Assembly: GCA_015179025.1 (NCBI GenBank)
Contig: WHUX01000317.1
Location: forward strand, 1 to 47,114
Reading direction: 5' to 3'
Origin: Terfezia claveryi
Taxonomy: Eukaryota; Ascomycota; Pezizomycetes; Pezizales; Pezizaceae
DNA: 47,114 nucleotides
The stretch's first letter is position 1. Every line of letters begins with the position of its first letter. Of the stretch, positions 44,296-47,114 are shown piece after piece. The notes beneath the pieces were generated by a model that did not search any database, was not told where the DNA came from, and saw nothing but the letters and a program-made list of their open reading frames with translations. The translations under genes and the position numbers were made by a program.

Positions 44296-46683
44296 CTAAC
44301 CACTTGTCGTCCTTGAGGCCAGCCTCTTGATCTCCTTCGACCAACTTGATTCTTCTGTTTGTGAGGCCTTCACTGCCATAATGCGGCGCGTTACTAGACT
44401 CTCCTCACTTGTTCCCAGTTGGAATTGACCAGGCTTGAACATCCGAATCGTGTGGTCCTGCTTCTCTCCCCCTCCTTCGAGGTCAGGATCAACCTGACGA
44501 GAAAGCGCATCTGCTTTGCCATTTTTATCACCTGGGCGGTAGATGATTCTAAAATTAAACTGGCTTAGTATTTCCGCCCATCTGGCCTGCCTTCGATTGA
44601 GTATCTTTGTGGAATTAAAGTACTCAAGGTTCTTGTGATCCGTATACACTATTATCTCCTCTGGGGCACCCATGAGAAAATGTCTCCATTCCTGGAAACA
44701 ATTAACAATTACGACCATCTCTTTGTCATGGACATCGTAATTAAGTTCTGCTGGGATAAAGCGTTTCGAATAGTACGCTACTGGGTGCCAACGACCATCT
44801 GGTTCTTTTTGGGATAGAATACCAGCTTTTGCTAGATCAGACGCATCTGTCTCGATCATTTTTGGTCGTTCTGGGTGATAATGGCATAGTATCGGAGCGG
44901 TGGTGAACCTATATTTCAACTCATCGAAGGCCTGTTGACACTGCTGTGTCCAGTTCCAAGGAACTCCATTGTGCGTTAGTGTCTGAATCGGCAAAGCCAA
45001 ACTACTAAAGCCTTGAATAAACCGGCGATAGAAATTAGCAAATCCAATAAACCTCTGCACTTCTTTGACGTTCCGAGGAGCCTGCCAGGCGAGGATGTCC
45101 TCGACTTTCTTCTGCCCCATTTGTATCCCCTTTGTACCTACTTTAAATCCCACGAATTCGACTTCTGGGACATGGAAGATACACTTGTCTATGTTGACAC
45201 AAAGGTTATTCTCCGTTAGTTTCTGCAGCACCCAACGGACGAGCTCGACATGTTCTTCCTCTGTTTGGGTATAAATGAGGATATCATCAATATATACAAC
45301 TATTCCTCGGTCAATTCGTTCCGATAGAATATTGTTAACATGTCGCTGGAAAACAGATGGCGCATTAGTTAGCCCAAAAGGCATAACTGTATATTCGTAT
45401 AAGCCATATCTTGTCTTGAATGCTGTTTTCCACTCGTCTCCGGCTGCTATTCTGAGTAGGTTAAACCCGAGTTTGAGATCGAGTTTGGAGAAAACCTGTG
45501 AAGTACCAACTTGTTCCATTAGGGTAGTCATAAGTGGTAGGGGATACTTGTCTTTTTTGGTTATGGCATTGAGCCCTCTATAGTCTACGACTATTCTGAG
45601 CTTGCCATTTGGCTGTTTGGCGAAGAATATAGGAGCGCCAGCACTGCTTTTGCTCGGTCTTATCTTGCCGGTTCGGAGCATCTCATCTAGGTATTCTTTG
45701 AGAAGCTCCAGTTCATCAGGGGAGAGGGGGTATAGTTTTCCTGACGGGGGACTCTTTCCTTCTTCTAACTCAATAGTCATGTCTTGTGGACCGTGCGTGG
45801 GAAGGGCGGATTGCAACTCCTTTCCAAAGATTTTTACAAAATCCCTGTACTGTGTTGGCAATCGATCAGCAAGTTCATGGATATTTTCAGTCGCTGTTAT
45901 TTTCATAACCTTGCGAACGTCTCCATTAGCGAACTTCTGATAATCCCATTCCCCTATTTCAATTAATCCGACATATTGAGTCTCTGCAAGTACTTCGTCA
46001 AAGTCAGCGAAATCAGTAACCTCCTCGATTTCCAACGCTCTTTTTAGCTCGAGTCCATAAGGAGTGGTGACTCGTAGCTTATCACAATTGGCTTTAATCC
46101 AATCCATCCCCAAAATGAGTGGAAGACCTGGTTCGAGGCACGCAACCTCAGTTACCAGGTCAAGAGTTTTGTTTCGTCCCGATCTTGCATCTGGGACCTC
46201 CATCTGCAGGTTCTGAACCTGCACTGTGCCAGACCTCTTGAGAATCGAGCCGTCGGCGCTCTCTAATCTCAGTCTTTTCTCCCTCTTAACCCAAGGCAGC
46301 ATCATCTGTTCAACGAAAGAAGAATCAAAAATCGTGGCTTCTGCGCCAGTATCAACCAAAGCATTAATGGAAATTTCGCGTTTATTTCCTCCGTACATCC
46401 AAGATAACTTAACAGAGATAAGAAATTTCAGTCCTTCACGCTTCAATACCTTCGCACCCGATTTTCCTGCCAAAGAGAGATCCTTAATTCCATCCAATGA
46501 AATATCCGGCACCGCCACCTTTCGTGGTCTTTTTTCGAGTGCGCCAATATGAGGAGCCACCTCATCATCAGCTTTTCTTTTTGTCCCTTTTTTTGCGTTT
46601 TTATTTGATAAAGAAAGAGAAGAAATAGCAGAAGAAGACAAATTGCGAGAAACAGAACTAATCAAAACAGGGTCAATATCCAT
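44296..46683 (-). CDS. pol: Protease, reverse transcriptase and RNase H of A3 (795 codons)
   Basis: Copies element RNA to DNA and processes the polyprotein. Aspartic protease motif DTGA at residues 111-114; RT with KQPNGKLRIVVDYRGLN (357-372) and catalytic YIDD at 464-467 (the first RT Asp in KLDLKLGFN at about 402); RNase H with Asp613 (ETDASD), Glu655, Asp682 (YTDHKNL) and Asp725 (GKADALSR). The ATG at 46683 is 120 bases after an in-frame UAG that ends gag, so the native protein is probably made as a Gag-Pol fusion. It ends early (RLASRTTSG) because of a one-base deletion near 44330 (A1 has GGATCTCC where A3 has GATCTCC). A further deletion near 44210 separates it from integrase. Confidence 0.9.
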   Translation of the reverse strand: MDIDPVLISSVSRNLSSSAISSLSLSNKNAKKGTKRKADDEVAPHIGALEKRPRKVAVPDISLDGIKDLSLAGKSGAKVLKREGLKFLISVKLSWMYGGNKREISINALVDTGAEATIFDSSFVEQMMLPWVKREKRLRLESADGSILKRSGTVQVQNLQMEVPDARSGRNKTLDLVTEVACLEPGLPLILGMDWIKANCDKLRVTTPYGLELKRALEIEEVTDFADFDEVLAETQYVGLIEIGEWDYQKFANGDVRKVMKITATENIHELADRLPTQYRDFVKIFGKELQSALPTHGPQDMTIELEEGKSPPSGKLYPLSPDELELLKEYLDEMLRTGKIRPSKSSAGAPIFFAKQPNGKLRIVVDYRGLNAITKKDKYPLPLMTTLMEQVGTSQVFSKLDLKLGFNLLRIAAGDEWKTAFKTRYGLYEYTVMPFGLTNAPSVFQRHVNNILSERIDRGIVVYIDDILIYTQTEEEHVELVRWVLQKLTENNLCVNIDKCIFHVPEVEFVGFKVGTKGIQMGQKKVEDILAWQAPRNVKEVQRFIGFANFYRRFIQGFSSLALPIQTLTHNGVPWNWTQQCQQAFDELKYRFTTAPILCHYHPERPKMIETDASDLAKAGILSQKEPDGRWHPVAYYSKRFIPAELNYDVHDKEMVVIVNCFQEWRHFLMGAPEEIIVYTDHKNLEYFNSTKILNRRQARWAEILSQFNFRIIYRPGDKNGKADALSRQVDPDLEGGGEKQDHTIRMFKPGQFQLGTSEESLVTRRIMAVKASQTEESSWSKEIKRLASRTTSG

Positions 46684-47114
46684 AGGTTCCCCTTCATGTT
46701 CCTCCTTCCAACTGCCAACAGAGATGCCATTCCTTATAACACAAATAGAAAACCAATCCTGCGAGACTATCCGACCCGACGTACTAGATAGCCCGCATCC
46801 CTAACAGTCCGAATTTTCCCCATAATCCAACTCATCCTCACTACAATATGCCCAAACTGAACCTCAAGTGGCGCTACTACAGCCGCTCCTGCAGACACTG
46901 TCGCCACTTTCTTTGCTCCTCTTTCCCTTTTCCCTTTCCCTTAGACTTTGCTCATCGTACCTTCCAACCATTGAACAGTCACCCATCATGTGAGTTTTGT
47001 CCCACACTTGATGCACTGTCCATCCTTTTTCCGAGCCTGTCGCATTGCGTATGTGACTTTATCTTGACAGGCTCTTTTTCCTTCTTGGAGGAAGTATCGG
47101 ATTGGGCTTGGATT
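46684..47114 (-). pseudogene. gag: C-terminal gag of A3 and gag-pol spacer, incomplete at window end
   Basis: The minus strand enters in the basic linker, passes a zinc knuckle near 46985-47025 (CIKCG.KTHMMGDC), and goes through frame changes near 46910-46960 and a missing base near 46841 relative to A1. It ends at UAG 46803-46801. The 39 codons between UAG and the pol ATG are open in the pol frame. The rest of gag lies outside the window. Confidence 0.75.
46801..46803 (-). other. In-frame UAG between gag and pol of A3
   Basis: Minus strand TGT TAG GGA TGC, same codon, flanks and 120-base spacing to the pol ATG as in A1 and A2b. In this copy the pol frame downstream is intact for 834 codons counting from the UAG. 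Confidence 0.65.

Larger units (their letters stand above)
41171..47114 (-). mobile_element. Ty3/Gypsy chromovirus A3, 3' LTR to gag, continues past the window
   Basis: Family A 3' LTR (41171-42628), polypurine tract, pol with integrase and chromodomain, RT part and the end of gag on the minus strand. The 5' LTR is outside the window. It is inserted in element B; ATAAG at 41166-41170 would be half of its target duplication. Best preserved family A copy and probably the youngest insertion here. Confidence 0.88.

Noticed and set aside
44635..45966. Plus-strand frames opposite pol of A3
   Set aside because: Antisense shadows of a well supported pol; the same peptides occur opposite pol in A1 and A2b.

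Overview
The window looks like a transposon-dominated stretch of a filamentous fungal genome, most likely a basidiomycete of the Agaricomycetes. This rests on chromodomain Ty3/Gypsy elements, a Plavaka-type (CACTA-like) transposase, a DUF6532-like relic and a possible TET/JBP-type oxygenase relic. No host housekeeping gene, rRNA or convincing tRNA was seen. The organism call is inference from element types, not from a marker gene.

The dominant family is a Ty3/Gypsy chromovirus, here called family A, with LTRs of about 1.46 kb (5'-TGTCACGGGG...CCCCGTGACA-3'). There are nine full-length LTRs plus two truncated ones. A1 (304-10301, minus strand, TSD ACAGT) is bounded by both LTRs, lacks the 3' end of pol, and carries a solo LTR (TSD CCGGG) inside gag. 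Another solo LTR (24305-25766, TSD TTGTT) interrupts a DUF6532-like gene. On the right, elements are stacked: A2a (plus, from 29840) is interrupted by A2b (plus, from 32486), A2b by a second gypsy family B (minus, LTR 38696-39433), and B by A3 (minus, from 41171). A3 runs off the right edge and has the best preserved pol: a 795-residue protease-RT-RNase H frame and a 388-residue integrase-chromodomain frame. A third LTR element, C, survives as an LTR plus gag leader fused into the gag of A2b.

Between the retroelements: 1-250 is the C-terminal end of one Plavaka-like transposase. 10307-12530 holds a TGTCTCT-rich spacer and two decayed family A LTR pieces. 13453-14189 is a solo family B LTR (TSD CTCCT) just beyond the stop codon of a second, decayed Plavaka transposase (14202-17285, minus). 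17750-19330 is an array of CAACCAGACTA motifs. 19627-19738 is a 16-bp tandem repeat ahead of an unrecognised Lys/Glu-rich gene (19828-21592). 22282-23372 is a palindrome-rich non-autonomous inverted-repeat element. 23664-26665 is the DUF6532-like relic. 27250-29830 is AT-rich, with an oxygenase relic and several minisatellites.

Two patterns tie the window together. In the three family A copies where the junction is visible, gag and pol are in one frame separated by a single UAG at a fixed distance, which suggests stop-codon readthrough. Decay is mostly by C:G to T:A transitions creating stops, in the family A gag copies, the DUF6532-like gene and the oxygenase relic. This suggests a RIP-like or methylation-deamination process acting across the whole cluster.
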